Below the pieces are notes generated by a model. That model was not told where the DNA came from, made no database searches, and was given only the letters and a program-made list of their open reading frames with translations. Made by a program: the position numbers and the translations under genes. Positions 34,949 to 43,515 of a DNA stretch of 62,945 nucleotides are shown here, in pieces. Source of the stretch: Nitrospiraceae bacterium (GTDB lineage Bacteria > Nitrospirota > Thermodesulfovibrionia > UBA6902); contig CP070632.1 of assembly GCA_020356065.1 (NCBI GenBank), positions 901,077 through 964,021 of the forward strand. The letters run 5' to 3'. Every line of letters starts with the position of its first letter. Positions within the stretch are counted from its first letter, which is position 1.

Positions 34949-37357
34949 ATGTACACAGTAAACAAATTACTAATGGTCTCAATCTTTACTGTATTGGGGC
35001 TATCACTGATTGTCAGCTCAGGCGCTATGGCCCAGCCTGTACCGGGCGGGACGCTTGATCCCCTGACAATCCCGAAGTATGTAACACCGCTGGTAATCCC
35101 GCCTGTTATGAAGAATGATGGAGCGGCGAATAGCTATGATATAGCGGTGAGGCAGTTCAACCAGCAGATCCTGCCGGCCGGTTTTCCATCTACAACAGTG
35201 TGGAGCTACGGACCAGCTGCAGACCCCGTGCCTGCAATCGCAGCCCCGGACCCCGCGTCCCAGTTCAACTACCCGGCCTACACCATCGAGACCACAGCAG
35301 ACACAGCGGTCAACGTCAGATGGAGAAACGATCTGGTTGCCATTGACCCGATTACAGGATTTCCGTGTGATGGAGTCACGGGGAGCGCCTGCGCCCCTAC
35401 ATTCCTGCCCCACCTGCTGCCCATAGACCAAACCCTGCACTGGGCAAATCCGCCGGGGCCGATCGACTCCCATTGCATGGGTACTGTGGCAGAATGCCAA
35501 GCTCCATACACCGGTCCAGTGCCTATCATAACCCATGTCCATGGCGCGCACGTCATGCCGCACAGCGACGGCTACCCTGAAGCATGGTGGCTGCCGGCCG
35601 CAAGCAATATTCCTCCAGGATATTTTACCGAGGGAACCCTCTTTACTGACGCTAACGGACAGCTCCCGGCCAATTCCGGCTTCGCGGACTTTTCCTATCT
35701 CAACACCCAGCCCGCGACGACGCTCTGGTATCATGACCACACCTTGGGCATGACCCGCTCAAACGTATATGCGGGACCCGCTGGCTTCTGGCTTGTTCGG
35801 GGGGATTATACCGCTCCTGATACCACGGTTGTTCCGGATGCTGTGGACAACGGGATAACTCCTGCACCGAACGACGGCATACTCCCGGGGCCTGCTCCGG
35901 TAGCAGGACAGGGCGTTGTTCCCCTTAATACGCCGGGCAATCCTGTGAGGAATTCGATCCGTGAGATCCCGATCGTGATCCAGGACAGGTCTTTCAACGC
36001 TGATGGCTCCCTGTTCTACCCGGATAACCGTGCCTTCTTCGAGGGCCTGAATGTTCCAGGTCAGCCTCAGCAGTTTCCTGGAGCAGGAGAGCTCCAGATT
36101 CCCTTTGAAACGGATCCTGCTTCAGATATTGCCCCTATCTGGAATCCTGAGGCATTCTTTAACGTGATAGTCGTAAACGGGGTGAGCTGGCCGACAATGC
36201 AGGTGGCTCCGGCTATTTACCGCCTGCGCCTCTTGAACGGCTGTAACTCCCGTTTCCTGAACCTGAAACTGTTTGAAGTGAATAAGACCGGAAGAATTGC
36301 CAAGGAACAGTATATCTATCAGATCGGCGGCGACCAGGGATTTCTACCCCAGGTAGTTGAGATTAAGACGGGTAAAGCAACCCCGCTTCCGGGTGACGGC
36401 TTGGTTCCTTTGAATCGCATCAACGCTAAGTATAAAGATCAGGCCCTTCTTCTCGGGCTGGCAGAACGCGCGGATGTACTGGTTGATTTCCGGGGCAAGA
36501 AGAATGGGACTATCATCCGCATGGTCAACACAGCACCGGATGCCCCATTTGGAGGCTTCCCTGACATACCGGCTGATCCGGCAACTACCGGCCAGGTGAT
36601 GCAGTTCGTTGTCAATACCACCCTGAATGGAGCGAGCGCCACTGATCCGCTTGGTCTTACACCTGCTACTGGCCCTTACAGTCTGAAACTGAATACCGAA
36701 CCTGCACTTGCAGCACCTATTAACTCTCGGTTTCTTTCTCTCAATGAGGAAGAGTCAGCACTGCTTTGCGTCAATGTGGATGCGCTGGGTAATATTGTTG
36801 TAGTACCCGGTACGCCCCCGCTTTGTTTGGATCCAGTAACGGGTTTGCCGACCGGCTTACCCATGGCACCTAAAGCAGCACTGCTGGGTGGATTACAGTG
36901 TGTTGATGCAGTGACAGGACTTCCAACAGCAACTGTGCCACCAGCATGCAACCCTGCAACGGAAGTGCTTGCAGGTGTTCCGAAGCTGTGGTCCGACGAC
37001 ATCACCGAGCGGCCCATCCAGGGTAACACCGAACAGTGGGACATTTACAACCTCACTGTTGACGGGCATCCGATTCACCTGCACCTCGTTCGTTATGAGG
37101 TGGTGGATCGTCAGCTTCTGGACCCGATTACCATGCTCCCAGTTGGTTTACCGATGCCTCCGGAGGCCAATGAGACTGGCTACAAGGACACGGTCATTGC
37201 CTACCCGGGTGAGGTTACCCGTCTGAAGGCGAAGTTCGACATCGCAGGCCTCTACGTCTGGCATTGCCACATAGTCGAGCATGAAGACAATGAGATGATG
37301 CGTCCCTTCTGTGTTGATGCCGTAGAAGGGGGTAACTCTTGCCCTAAAGTGCCGTAA
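34949..37357 (+). CDS. Exported multicopper oxidase (CotA/bilirubin-oxidase type)
   Basis: An 802-residue protein with a Sec signal peptide (cleavage near AMA-QP, residue 28). All four copper motifs are visible: HVHGAH (196-201), YHDH (261-264), HPIHLH (707-712) and WHCHIVEHEDNEMM (771-784), the last with the axial Met of the type 1 site. It oxidises metals, phenols or similar substrates outside the cytoplasm and reduces O2. An insertion of about 70 residues (610-679) contains four Cys and DPVTGLP-like repeats that also occur at 133-139 and near 725. Ribosome site AAGGAGGAG. The codon use looks GC-richer than that of neighbours. Confidence 0.93.
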   Translation: MYTVNKLLMVSIFTVLGLSLIVSSGAMAQPVPGGTLDPLTIPKYVTPLVIPPVMKNDGAANSYDIAVRQFNQQILPAGFPSTTVWSYGPAADPVPAIAAPDPASQFNYPAYTIETTADTAVNVRWRNDLVAIDPITGFPCDGVTGSACAPTFLPHLLPIDQTLHWANPPGPIDSHCMGTVAECQAPYTGPVPIITHVHGAHVMPHSDGYPEAWWLPAASNIPPGYFTEGTLFTDANGQLPANSGFADFSYLNTQPATTLWYHDHTLGMTRSNVYAGPAGFWLVRGDYTAPDTTVVPDAVDNGITPAPNDGILPGPAPVAGQGVVPLNTPGNPVRNSIREIPIVIQDRSFNADGSLFYPDNRAFFEGLNVPGQPQQFPGAGELQIPFETDPASDIAPIWNPEAFFNVIVVNGVSWPTMQVAPAIYRLRLLNGCNSRFLNLKLFEVNKTGRIAKEQYIYQIGGDQGFLPQVVEIKTGKATPLPGDGLVPLNRINAKYKDQALLLGLAERADVLVDFRGKKNGTIIRMVNTAPDAPFGGFPDIPADPATTGQVMQFVVNTTLNGASATDPLGLTPATGPYSLKLNTEPALAAPINSRFLSLNEEESALLCVNVDALGNIVVVPGTPPLCLDPVTGLPTGLPMAPKAALLGGLQCVDAVTGLPTATVPPACNPATEVLAGVPKLWSDDITERPIQGNTEQWDIYNLTVDGHPIHLHLVRYEVVDRQLLDPITMLPVGLPMPPEANETGYKDTVIAYPGEVTRLKAKFDIAGLYVWHCHIVEHEDNEMMRPFCVDAVEGGNSCPKVP

Positions 37358-37387
37358 GACTTTGTACTGAATTATGAGGCTGTAACG

Positions 37388-37416
37388 GGGCCGTCCGACA
37401 GGGCGGCCCTTTTTTT
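37388..37416 (+). terminator. Rho-independent terminator of the multicopper oxidase gene
   Basis: GGGCCGTCC (37388-37396), GACA loop, GGGCGGCCC (37401-37409), then seven T. The stem is strong with one G-U pair. Confidence 0.9.
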
Positions 37417-37614
37417 AAGACCTCTGCTCTTGATGTCAGGAAGAGATGCAAAATAAGGCATAGCATTTCAGAGGGTGAAGAAAGAACTTCCACTCAGGAC
37501 TGATGATTGATATAATACTGAGCAGGCTGACACCGGTGCCATGAATGGAAAATAACAATTAATGAAAAGTTCAACGAGAAATTTGATAGTTCAAATCAGC
37601 AGGGAGGCATCAAA

Positions 37615-38304
37615 GTGAAGAAGATTATTACGACAATTATCAGCTTTGTGTTGTTACACGGGTTCTGTTTTGCTCAAGAAAATCCGGATCTGAACCAGGA
37701 GAAGGACAGGGTAAGTTACAGTATCGGCTTTCAGATAGGCGGCGACTTTAAGAAACAGGGTATGGACATCGACCCGGACGCCCTCTTGAAGGGCATCGAG
37801 GACGCCCTCTCTTCAGCAGAGCCCCAGCTCAGCCCGGAGGAGATGAAGTCCACACTTCTGGAGATGAAGAATAAAATTGAGGCCGGGCAGCGGCAGCAAA
37901 AACAGGCAGCTGTTGAGCAGTACCGTGGCGAGGGAAGGGAGTTCCTCGCTGAGAATGCAAAAAAAGAAGGGGTAGTTGTCCTGCCTAGCGGACTGCAGTA
38001 CAAGGTCATTGCCGAAGGCACGGGAAAGACACCACAGGCCAATGACACCGTCTCAGTCCATTACCGTGGGACGCTCATTGACGGTCGGGAGTTCTACAAC
38101 TCCCGACGGGGAAAAGAGACACCCGAGTCCTTCCATGTGGGCGCCGTTGTCAGAGGAATGAGCGAGGCCCTGCAGCTTATGAAGGAGGGCGCTAAATGGA
38201 AACTATTTGTTCCGGCTGATCTGGCATACGGTGAGCATGGACCTGTTGGCGAAAGGGCAGTCATCTTTGATATTGAGCTTATCTCGATAAAACCTTCTGA
38301 ATAG
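37615..38304 (+). CDS. Periplasmic FKBP-type peptidyl-prolyl isomerase, divergent active site
   Basis: A 229-residue protein (GTG start after GGGAGG) with a signal peptide (about 1-20). An FKBP_N dimerisation region (about 30-115) precedes the FKBP domain (about 130-226). Compared with FKBP12, the active-site Asp is Tyr (REFYNSRRG for xEFDSSxxRG) and the Trp floor is Met (VVRGMSEAL for VIxGWxEAL). Isomerase activity may therefore be weak and chaperone activity may dominate. It is a tandem paralog of the next gene. Confidence 0.9.
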   Translation: MKKIITTIISFVLLHGFCFAQENPDLNQEKDRVSYSIGFQIGGDFKKQGMDIDPDALLKGIEDALSSAEPQLSPEEMKSTLLEMKNKIEAGQRQQKQAAVEQYRGEGREFLAENAKKEGVVVLPSGLQYKVIAEGTGKTPQANDTVSVHYRGTLIDGREFYNSRRGKETPESFHVGAVVRGMSEALQLMKEGAKWKLFVPADLAYGEHGPVGERAVIFDIELISIKPSE

Positions 38305-38361
38305 CGATGGTAAGGCGGACACAGCGCAGGATTACATTATAAAAGGGAGGAACATGTTGGT

Positions 38362-39060
38362 ATGAAATATTTATTTATACTTATTCTAAGCGTTGCATTG
38401 CTTTCCAGTGTCTGTCTGGCAGTGGAACAGCTGGACCTGAAAGACGATAAGGTCAGACTCAGTTACAGTGTCGGCTTTCAGGTGGGCGGCGACTTCAGGC
38501 ACCAGGGCATTGAGATTAAGCCAAAGGTGATCCTCCAGGGAGTTCAGGACGCACTTGCGGGCAATGAGCCGCGTATGACTGCAGATGAAATGCGCTCCAC
38601 CCTTGTGGATCTGCAAAAGACAGTCGCTGCTGCTCAGAAACAGAAGCTGAAGGCACAGGCAGAGAGAAACAGGGCAACAGGCATGGCCTTTCTTGCAGAG
38701 AATGGGAAGAAAGAAGGAGTCAATACCCTAGCGAGCGGTCTTCAGTACAAAGTAATCAAGGAAGGCACCGGCAGGACGCCGGGAAAGACAGACACGGTTA
38801 CAGTTCACTATCGAGGCACCCTGATCAACGGAACGGAATTCGACAGCTCCTATAGCCGGGGCAATCCTGCAACTTTCGGGGTCAGTCGGGTCATCTCCGG
38901 CTGGACCGAGGCATTGCAGTTGATGAAGGAAGGTGCCACATGGCAGCTCTTCATTCCTCCGGACCTTGCCTATGGTGAACAAGGGGCAGGTAAAATCGAA
39001 CCCAACAGCACACTGATATTTGATGTAGAGCTTATATCGATTCAGAGCAGTAACGCATAA
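38362..39060 (+). CDS. Periplasmic FKBP-type peptidyl-prolyl isomerase (FkpA/Mip type)
   Basis: A 232-residue protein with a signal peptide (about 1-20). It contains the FKBP_N region (about 28-115) and a canonical FKBP domain: VHYRGTLINGTEFDSSYSRG, VISGWTEALQLM, PPDLAYGEQGAG. It should catalyse prolyl isomerisation and assist folding of exported proteins. A ribosome site (GGGAGG) lies 11 nt upstream. It lies 57 nt after its divergent paralog and probably shares a transcript. Confidence 0.94.
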   Translation: MKYLFILILSVALLSSVCLAVEQLDLKDDKVRLSYSVGFQVGGDFRHQGIEIKPKVILQGVQDALAGNEPRMTADEMRSTLVDLQKTVAAAQKQKLKAQAERNRATGMAFLAENGKKEGVNTLASGLQYKVIKEGTGRTPGKTDTVTVHYRGTLINGTEFDSSYSRGNPATFGVSRVISGWTEALQLMKEGATWQLFIPPDLAYGEQGAGKIEPNSTLIFDVELISIQSSNA

Positions 39061-39106
39061 GAAACAAAATGATTACAGGATCTCAGAACTGATCTGAGCA
39101 TAGGAA

Positions 39107-40150
39107 CTACTTATATGTTTTGTACCAGATATTGCAGGACCCTTCACCGGAGACCATGCAGGGACCTTGAGGGGATTTGGGGCTGCAGGATTTTTTGAAG
39201 AGTCTGCAGTCTGCAGGATAGGCCTTTCCAAGGACTACATTGCCGCAGATACAGCCCGGTATTTTTTCTTCCCTTATTTCTTCCAGCTTAAAGAGCTTTC
39301 TTGCGTCCCGGTCTGAAAACGCTTCTCTCAACTCAAGGCCTGATGCAGGTATATGCCCTATGCCTCTCCAGTTGACATCGGATACTTTAAAGTACTTATC
39401 CAACAGCTTCCGGGCCTGCTCATTTCCTTCGGGACGTACAACTCCGCTGTATACATTGGTCGTCCTGAATTCACCCTCTTTGACCTGTAAAAGTATTTCC
39501 ATAATACCCAGCAGCAGGTTATCAGCTTCAAATCCGGCAACAACAGTTGGTATATTATATTTTTCAGAAAAAACATTCCATGCATTTGATCCAACAATGG
39601 CAGAGACATGACCGGGACATACAAAACCGTCTATGCCTATCTCCCGGTCTTTAACGAGCACCTCCATTATTGTCGGTGTAAGCCTGTGAGAGCTGAGAAT
39701 GAACAGATTATCAGGAATACCTGTCTCAAGAATCGCAGCAGTCGGGGCAGTTGTGGTTTCAAACCCTATCGAAAAAAACACGATAGTTCTGTCAGGTTCT
39801 GATTCAGCAATCCTGATTGCTTCAGACGGAGATGTAATAATTCTGAAATTGATGCCGTCAGTTCTTATCGAGCCTTTTTTCGAAGGTACCCGCACCATGT
39901 CTCCGTAGGTTACGAGTACCACTTCCTCTTTTTTTGAAAGTTGTATTGCATGAATGATATCGCTCTCCGGGCAAACACAGACCGGACACCCCGGTCCCGG
40001 AATAAGCTCAAGATTTTCAGGCATCAGGCTTCTCATACCGGAAAACGATATGGTATGTTCATGCGAACCGCAGACGTTCATGATTTTCAGATTCCTGTCA
40101 GGAGGGACAAGTGAATGGATGGCTTTAATTATGTCCTGAGTTTTGTTCAT
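39107..40150 (-). CDS. hypD: Hydrogenase maturation protein HypD
   Basis: A 347-residue protein with the full HypD set: NVCGSHEHT (about 25-33), GPGCPVCVCPESD (about 53-65), GFETTTAPTA (about 129-138), and the C-terminal CxxC...C cluster region (GCICGNVVLGKAYPADCRLFKKSCSPKSPQGPCMVSGEGSC) that holds a [4Fe-4S] cluster. With HypC it carries the Fe(CN)2CO unit for the [NiFe] site. Last gene of the hypCABED row; convergent with the FKBP gene with a 46-nt gap. Confidence 0.96.
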   Translation of the reverse strand: MNKTQDIIKAIHSLVPPDRNLKIMNVCGSHEHTISFSGMRSLMPENLELIPGPGCPVCVCPESDIIHAIQLSKKEEVVLVTYGDMVRVPSKKGSIRTDGINFRIITSPSEAIRIAESEPDRTIVFFSIGFETTTAPTAAILETGIPDNLFILSSHRLTPTIMEVLVKDREIGIDGFVCPGHVSAIVGSNAWNVFSEKYNIPTVVAGFEADNLLLGIMEILLQVKEGEFRTTNVYSGVVRPEGNEQARKLLDKYFKVSDVNWRGIGHIPASGLELREAFSDRDARKLFKLEEIREEKIPGCICGNVVLGKAYPADCRLFKKSCSPKSPQGPCMVSGEGSCNIWYKTYK

Positions 40151-40156
40151 GTTCTT

Positions 40157-40190
40157 TAGCTGATAGCTAACAGCTATTAGCTATTAGCTT
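40157..40190. repeat. Palindromic AGCTA-type repeat between hypE and hypD
   Basis: Seven-nt units TAGCTGA, TAGCTAA, CAGCTAT, TAGCTAT, TAGCTT. AGCTGATAGCT pairs with AGCTATTAGCT with one mismatch, so the gap can fold into a hairpin. Confidence 0.55.
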
Positions 40191-40192
40191 AA

Positions 40193-41185
40193 TTAACATA
40201 TCCTCGGCAGCTGGTCTTCTTCAAGCATGTCCAGAGGCCGTTCACCGCCGATTTTTGTTTTTAATCTTAATCCCTGAAAATCTGATGAAATTTCACCGAT
40301 AATTACTGCATATTCACCAAGGGGATGCGTGTGCAGTTTTTCAAGTACCGAACCAGCAGCTTCTTCTGAAGCTATGATGATGGCCTTACCCTCATTTGCC
40401 AGATACAGAGGATCATATCCAAGCATGTCAGCGATGAACTGCACATCTTCTCTGACAGGAATGTTCTCTTCAACGATTCGTATACCGAGATTCGTTTCTT
40501 CAGATAGCTCCACAAGAACAGTAGCAGCTCCTCCTCTCGTTGGGTCTCTCATCCACTTAACACCATTAATATCAAATACGGGTGTCAGCAAACTGTCCAG
40601 AGATGCGCAGTCACTTTCCACTTTCGTCTCAATATCAAATTCATTCCGTGCCAGGGCAACCGCAGTTCCATGATCACCAATGGTACCGGTTACAATTACT
40701 ACATCTCCGGATGAAACATCATTCACGGTAAACGTCCTGACAATTGTTCCAATTCCTGCGGTATTGATATAAATGCCGTCACACTTGCCTCTCTCGACAA
40801 CCTTGGTGTCACCGGTCACGATCTTTAAGGCTGATCTGTCAGCTTCTTCGGCGATGCTTTTAACTATTTCTTCCATATGATTAAGGGAGAAACCCTCTTC
40901 AATAATAAAGCTCAGGGAAAGGTATTCAGGAATTGCTCCGCTGACTGCAAGGTCATTGACCGTACCGCAAACGGACAACTTGCCTATATCACCTCCGGGG
41001 AAGAAAAGCGGACGGATCACATAAGAATCTGTTGTGAATGCGGTTTTCCCGCTATGTATATTAATCGTGGCAGCATCCTCCATTGAGTGTAATTCGCTGC
41101 TGCTCAAATACTTAAGGAACAGGCTGCTGATTAAATCCCTGGTGAGTTTGCCGCCGCTGCCGTGTCCTATTTCGATGTTGTTCAT
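40193..41185 (-). CDS. hypE: Hydrogenase maturation protein HypE
   Basis: A 330-residue AIR-synthase-like protein. N-terminal GHGSGGKLTRDLI (about 7-19), ATP-binding DSYVIRPLFFPGGDIG, MRDPTRGGAATVLVELS, and the C-terminal PRIC whose Cys carries the thiocyanate intermediate. It makes the cyanide ligands with HypF. HypF is not encoded in this window. Confidence 0.96.
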   Translation of the reverse strand: MNNIEIGHGSGGKLTRDLISSLFLKYLSSSELHSMEDAATINIHSGKTAFTTDSYVIRPLFFPGGDIGKLSVCGTVNDLAVSGAIPEYLSLSFIIEEGFSLNHMEEIVKSIAEEADRSALKIVTGDTKVVERGKCDGIYINTAGIGTIVRTFTVNDVSSGDVVIVTGTIGDHGTAVALARNEFDIETKVESDCASLDSLLTPVFDINGVKWMRDPTRGGAATVLVELSEETNLGIRIVEENIPVREDVQFIADMLGYDPLYLANEGKAIIIASEEAAGSVLEKLHTHPLGEYAVIIGEISSDFQGLRLKTKIGGERPLDMLEEDQLPRIC

Positions 41186-41199
41186 TGCCTGACCAAATT

Positions 41200-41270
41200 G
41201 TCACCCTGAATTCATTTCAGGGTCTCCTGACATATCAACTACAGGGATTCAGAAACAAGTTCAGAATGAC
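41200..41270. repeat. Palindromic repeat between hypB and hypE
   Basis: GTCACCCTGAATTCATTTC at 41200-41218 and the inverse GGGATTCAGAAACAAGTTCA at 41244-41263 (then GAATGAC) pair imperfectly. I remember the GTCATTCTGAACTTGTTTC-like core as common in environmental bacterial genomes. Confidence 0.6.
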
Positions 41271-41321
41271 AGATAAGAGATTATATTAAAACAAATCATG
41301 TGAATCTGCGAAATCTGAGGA

Positions 41322-42017
41322 TTATTTTAACCCGTTCTTTAATATCTCACACCATTCATCAATTCCCTCGCCGGTCATTGCTGATGTGATGATAATTCTT
41401 AGATGTGGGTTTAAAGATAATGCGTCTTTTTTAAACTGTTCTATATTAAAGTCAAAATATGGCAAAAGATCAGATTTGGAAATGACCAGGACATGGGATG
41501 TTCTGATTGCCCTGGGGTATTTTACCGGCTTGTCCGGTCCTTCAGGTACTGAAATGAGCACGGCTCGTATATGCTCTCCAAGATCAAAAAAAGCAGGACA
41601 GACAAGATTACCGACATTTTCGATAAACAGGACATCCAGTCTGTTTCCGTCAATACGTTTTTCAAGTTCATGAAACCCTTTATGAATGAGAGCTGATTCA
41701 AGATGACAGGAGCCTCCGGTTGTCAACTGGACTGCCGGCACCCCTTTGGCCCTGATCCTTTCGGCATCAAGCTCTGTTTCGATGTCGCCTTCAAGAACCC
41801 CTATTGAGATCGATTCTTTTAATTTCTCTATCGTTTTTTCAAGAAGCGTGGTCTTCCCTGACCCGGGGGAGCTTATCAGGTTTATTACCAGTAATCCTTT
41901 TTCATCAAAATGCTTCCTGTTGCGTATGGCAGCATCTTCATTTTTTTTAAGCAGACTCTGGTTGATGTCGACTGTCTTAGTATTTTTGCTGTTACCACAG
42001 CCGCAGGTGTCGCACAT
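41322..42017 (-). CDS. hypB: Hydrogenase maturation GTPase HypB
   Basis: A 231-residue nickel-insertion GTPase. It has an N-terminal CDTCGCG motif (residues 2-8), the P-loop SSPGSGKTT (about 49-57), and G-domain motifs (EGDIETELDAERI, KSDLLP, TSAMTGEG). The Cys and His in the TTGGSCHLE segment form the metal site. It delivers Ni with HypA. Confidence 0.96.
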   Translation of the reverse strand: MCDTCGCGNSKNTKTVDINQSLLKKNEDAAIRNRKHFDEKGLLVINLISSPGSGKTTLLEKTIEKLKESISIGVLEGDIETELDAERIRAKGVPAVQLTTGGSCHLESALIHKGFHELEKRIDGNRLDVLFIENVGNLVCPAFFDLGEHIRAVLISVPEGPDKPVKYPRAIRTSHVLVISKSDLLPYFDFNIEQFKKDALSLNPHLRIIITSAMTGEGIDEWCEILKNGLK

Positions 42018-42039
42018 GTATAACTCCTTACTATTATAT

Positions 42040-42110
42040 GTTCCAGCCGTTTCATCCGCTTGAACCGTTTGATCAGTTGGAACGGCTCAAGCGGCTCAAG
42101 CGGTTGAAAC
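42040..42110. repeat. Long palindromic 9-nt-unit repeat between hypA and hypB
   Basis: The left arm has 9-nt steps (CCGTTTCAT, CCGCTTGAA, CCGTTTGAT) and the right arm (GGCTCAAGC, GGCTCAAGC, GGTTGAAAC) is nearly its reverse complement. One hairpin of about 30 bp can form. Related to 4451-4512. Confidence 0.65.
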
Positions 42111-42117
42111 CAGTTCT

Positions 42118-42468
42118 TTATATTTCCAGTTCCACATTTTCTATCTGCTGTTCTTCTCCGGACAGTATTCTGACATGCAGTGAATTGCAGTTGGAACATG
42201 ACGGAAAGTACATTTCATCAGTTTGAAAACTGGTGTTGCAATCCTCGCATTTGCAAACTGTCGGGACTTCCTCTATCACAATTTCAGCATCAGAGAGAAG
42301 TGAGTGTTCAAGCTTGATGGCATCAAATGCGAATATGAGGGAGTCCGTTACAATACCGGACATTCTTCCGATTTTTAATTTTACTGAATTTATTTTTATT
42401 GCATTATTGTTACGGGCGATGTTCATAAGCTCATCAACCATGCCAAGGGCGATGGATACTTCATGCAC
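42118..42468 (-). CDS. hypA: Hydrogenase maturation nickel chaperone HypA
   Basis: I chose the GTG start at 42466-42468 because it gives the N-terminus MHEVSIALG; Met-His-Glu at the very N-terminus is the Ni site. The open frame extends five codons further (MRKKK) with an ATG at 42483. The zinc-binding loop has CxxC pairs (CKCEDCNTSF, CSNCNSLHV, about residues 74-100). About 116 residues, usual for the family. It overlaps hypC by 8 nt. Confidence 0.93.
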   Translation of the reverse strand: MHEVSIALGMVDELMNIARNNNAIKINSVKLKIGRMSGIVTDSLIFAFDAIKLEHSLLSDAEIVIEEVPTVCKCEDCNTSFQTDEMYFPSCSNCNSLHVRILSGEEQQIENVELEI

Positions 42469-42706
42469 CTTTTTCTTCCTCATCCATCATCTGGAGGACT
42501 TCATCGAGGGTATCCCAGATCTCGTCCGCCAGTTCCCTGTCGATTTTTTCGATGGCAAACCCGACATGCACAATCACATGATCGCCGATCTGAAGCGTGT
42601 CTTCCGGCATAAGCTGAAGGCCTATTTCCCTTTTCACACCCTTTGCCTCGGCAACACCGGAAGGGTAATTAATTTCTGTGATCTGCATTGGCACACCAAC
42701 GCACAT
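42461..42706 (-). CDS. hypC: Hydrogenase maturation chaperone HypC
   Basis: An 81-residue protein starting MCVGVPMQI at the ATG of 42704-42706, preceded by GGGAGG. Cys2 is essential for binding HypD and the iron site; a longer frame to 42721 would hide it. Sequence features: VDF-like HVIVHVGFAIEKIDRE and an acidic C-terminus. It opens the hyp row directly after the ATPase genes, 87 nt downstream of atpD. Confidence 0.94.
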   Translation of the reverse strand: MCVGVPMQITEINYPSGVAEAKGVKREIGLQLMPEDTLQIGDHVIVHVGFAIEKIDRELADEIWDTLDEVLQMMDEEEKGA

Positions 42707-42793
42707 AATAAAGCCTCCCAAAGTTAGATATGACAGTTATATGTTACAGGGATTTAATAATAAACTCTATCCTTTGCATTGGGATGCAGTTCG

Positions 42794-43417
42794 TTAATCA
42801 TGATGTAAGACTTTGAATTTTTTAAGTCTGAAATAAGTTTCCCGCTCTCTTTCGTTAATATATTGTGAAATGTTTTTGATTTGATATTTAAGTTCAGGCA
42901 ACATCCTCTCCTCCAGTACTTTCATTTTCCTTGTAATATTCAGGATTTCATCGCTCAGCCGCTTTAATTTATTTTCATAGGCCGCAAGTTCGATCATTAA
43001 TTCCAGTATTCTCTCAAAAAGGTACGTGCTTTCTTCAAGGTGCGGAGTTGTTGCCAGGAAATCGTACCCTCTTTTATCCGGGTCTCTCACCGGGTCATTG
43101 TGAACAATAATATCCTTGTATCTAAGACCCCAGATGCTCTTTTCAACAATATCTACATTGACATCTCTCTCTGTTGCAGCGGATATCGACTTTATGGTTG
43201 TTACTCCTTCATGTCCCAGACTTAAAGAAAGTTCATCGAGGGCCTTCCCGTATGTGTTCCTTATATCTTCCCTTGACCTCAAAAAAGGTACTGTTGTTTT
43301 GAGGAACTCTCTGATAAGTGCCTGTCTCCTTGCCTTGAGGATCACAACGCTGTTGATGACGGACTTCGATTTTTCTTTCAGCGTTAGTAAATTTGTTCTT
43401 GTAGGGTGAATTATCAT
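42794..43417 (-). CDS. atpD: V/A-type ATPase subunit D
   Basis: A 207-residue coiled-coil rotor-stalk subunit. Both ends are long helices (IHPTRTNLLTLKEKSKSVINSVVILKARRQALI at the start and EVKNI-like terminal helices with MKVLEERMLPELKYQIKNISQYINERERETYFRLKKFK). It connects the A3B3 head to the K ring. Last gene of the ATPase operon. Confidence 0.93.
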   Translation of the reverse strand: MIIHPTRTNLLTLKEKSKSVINSVVILKARRQALIREFLKTTVPFLRSREDIRNTYGKALDELSLSLGHEGVTTIKSISAATERDVNVDIVEKSIWGLRYKDIIVHNDPVRDPDKRGYDFLATTPHLEESTYLFERILELMIELAAYENKLKRLSDEILNITRKMKVLEERMLPELKYQIKNISQYINERERETYFRLKKFKVLHHD

Positions 43418-43427
43418 TGTTTAAAAA

Positions 43428-43508
43428 AGGACTCCAGGATCCAGGGGTACCAGGGTTCGAGTGAAAAAATTGAATTTCAACACTTGAATCCCAGACTTCT
43501 TGAATCCT
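43428..43508. repeat. Palindromic repeat between atpB and atpD
   Basis: GGGTTCGAGTG (43453-43463) pairs with CACTTGAATCCC (43481-43492); the outer ends AGGACTCCAGG and CTTGAATCCT also match imperfectly. One of the operon-gap palindromes. Confidence 0.55.
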
Positions 43509-43515
43509 GTTCTTG

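Noticed and set aside
42040-42110. CRISPR array
   Set aside because: The units are 9 nt, contiguous and arranged as one palindrome, without spacers or cas genes.
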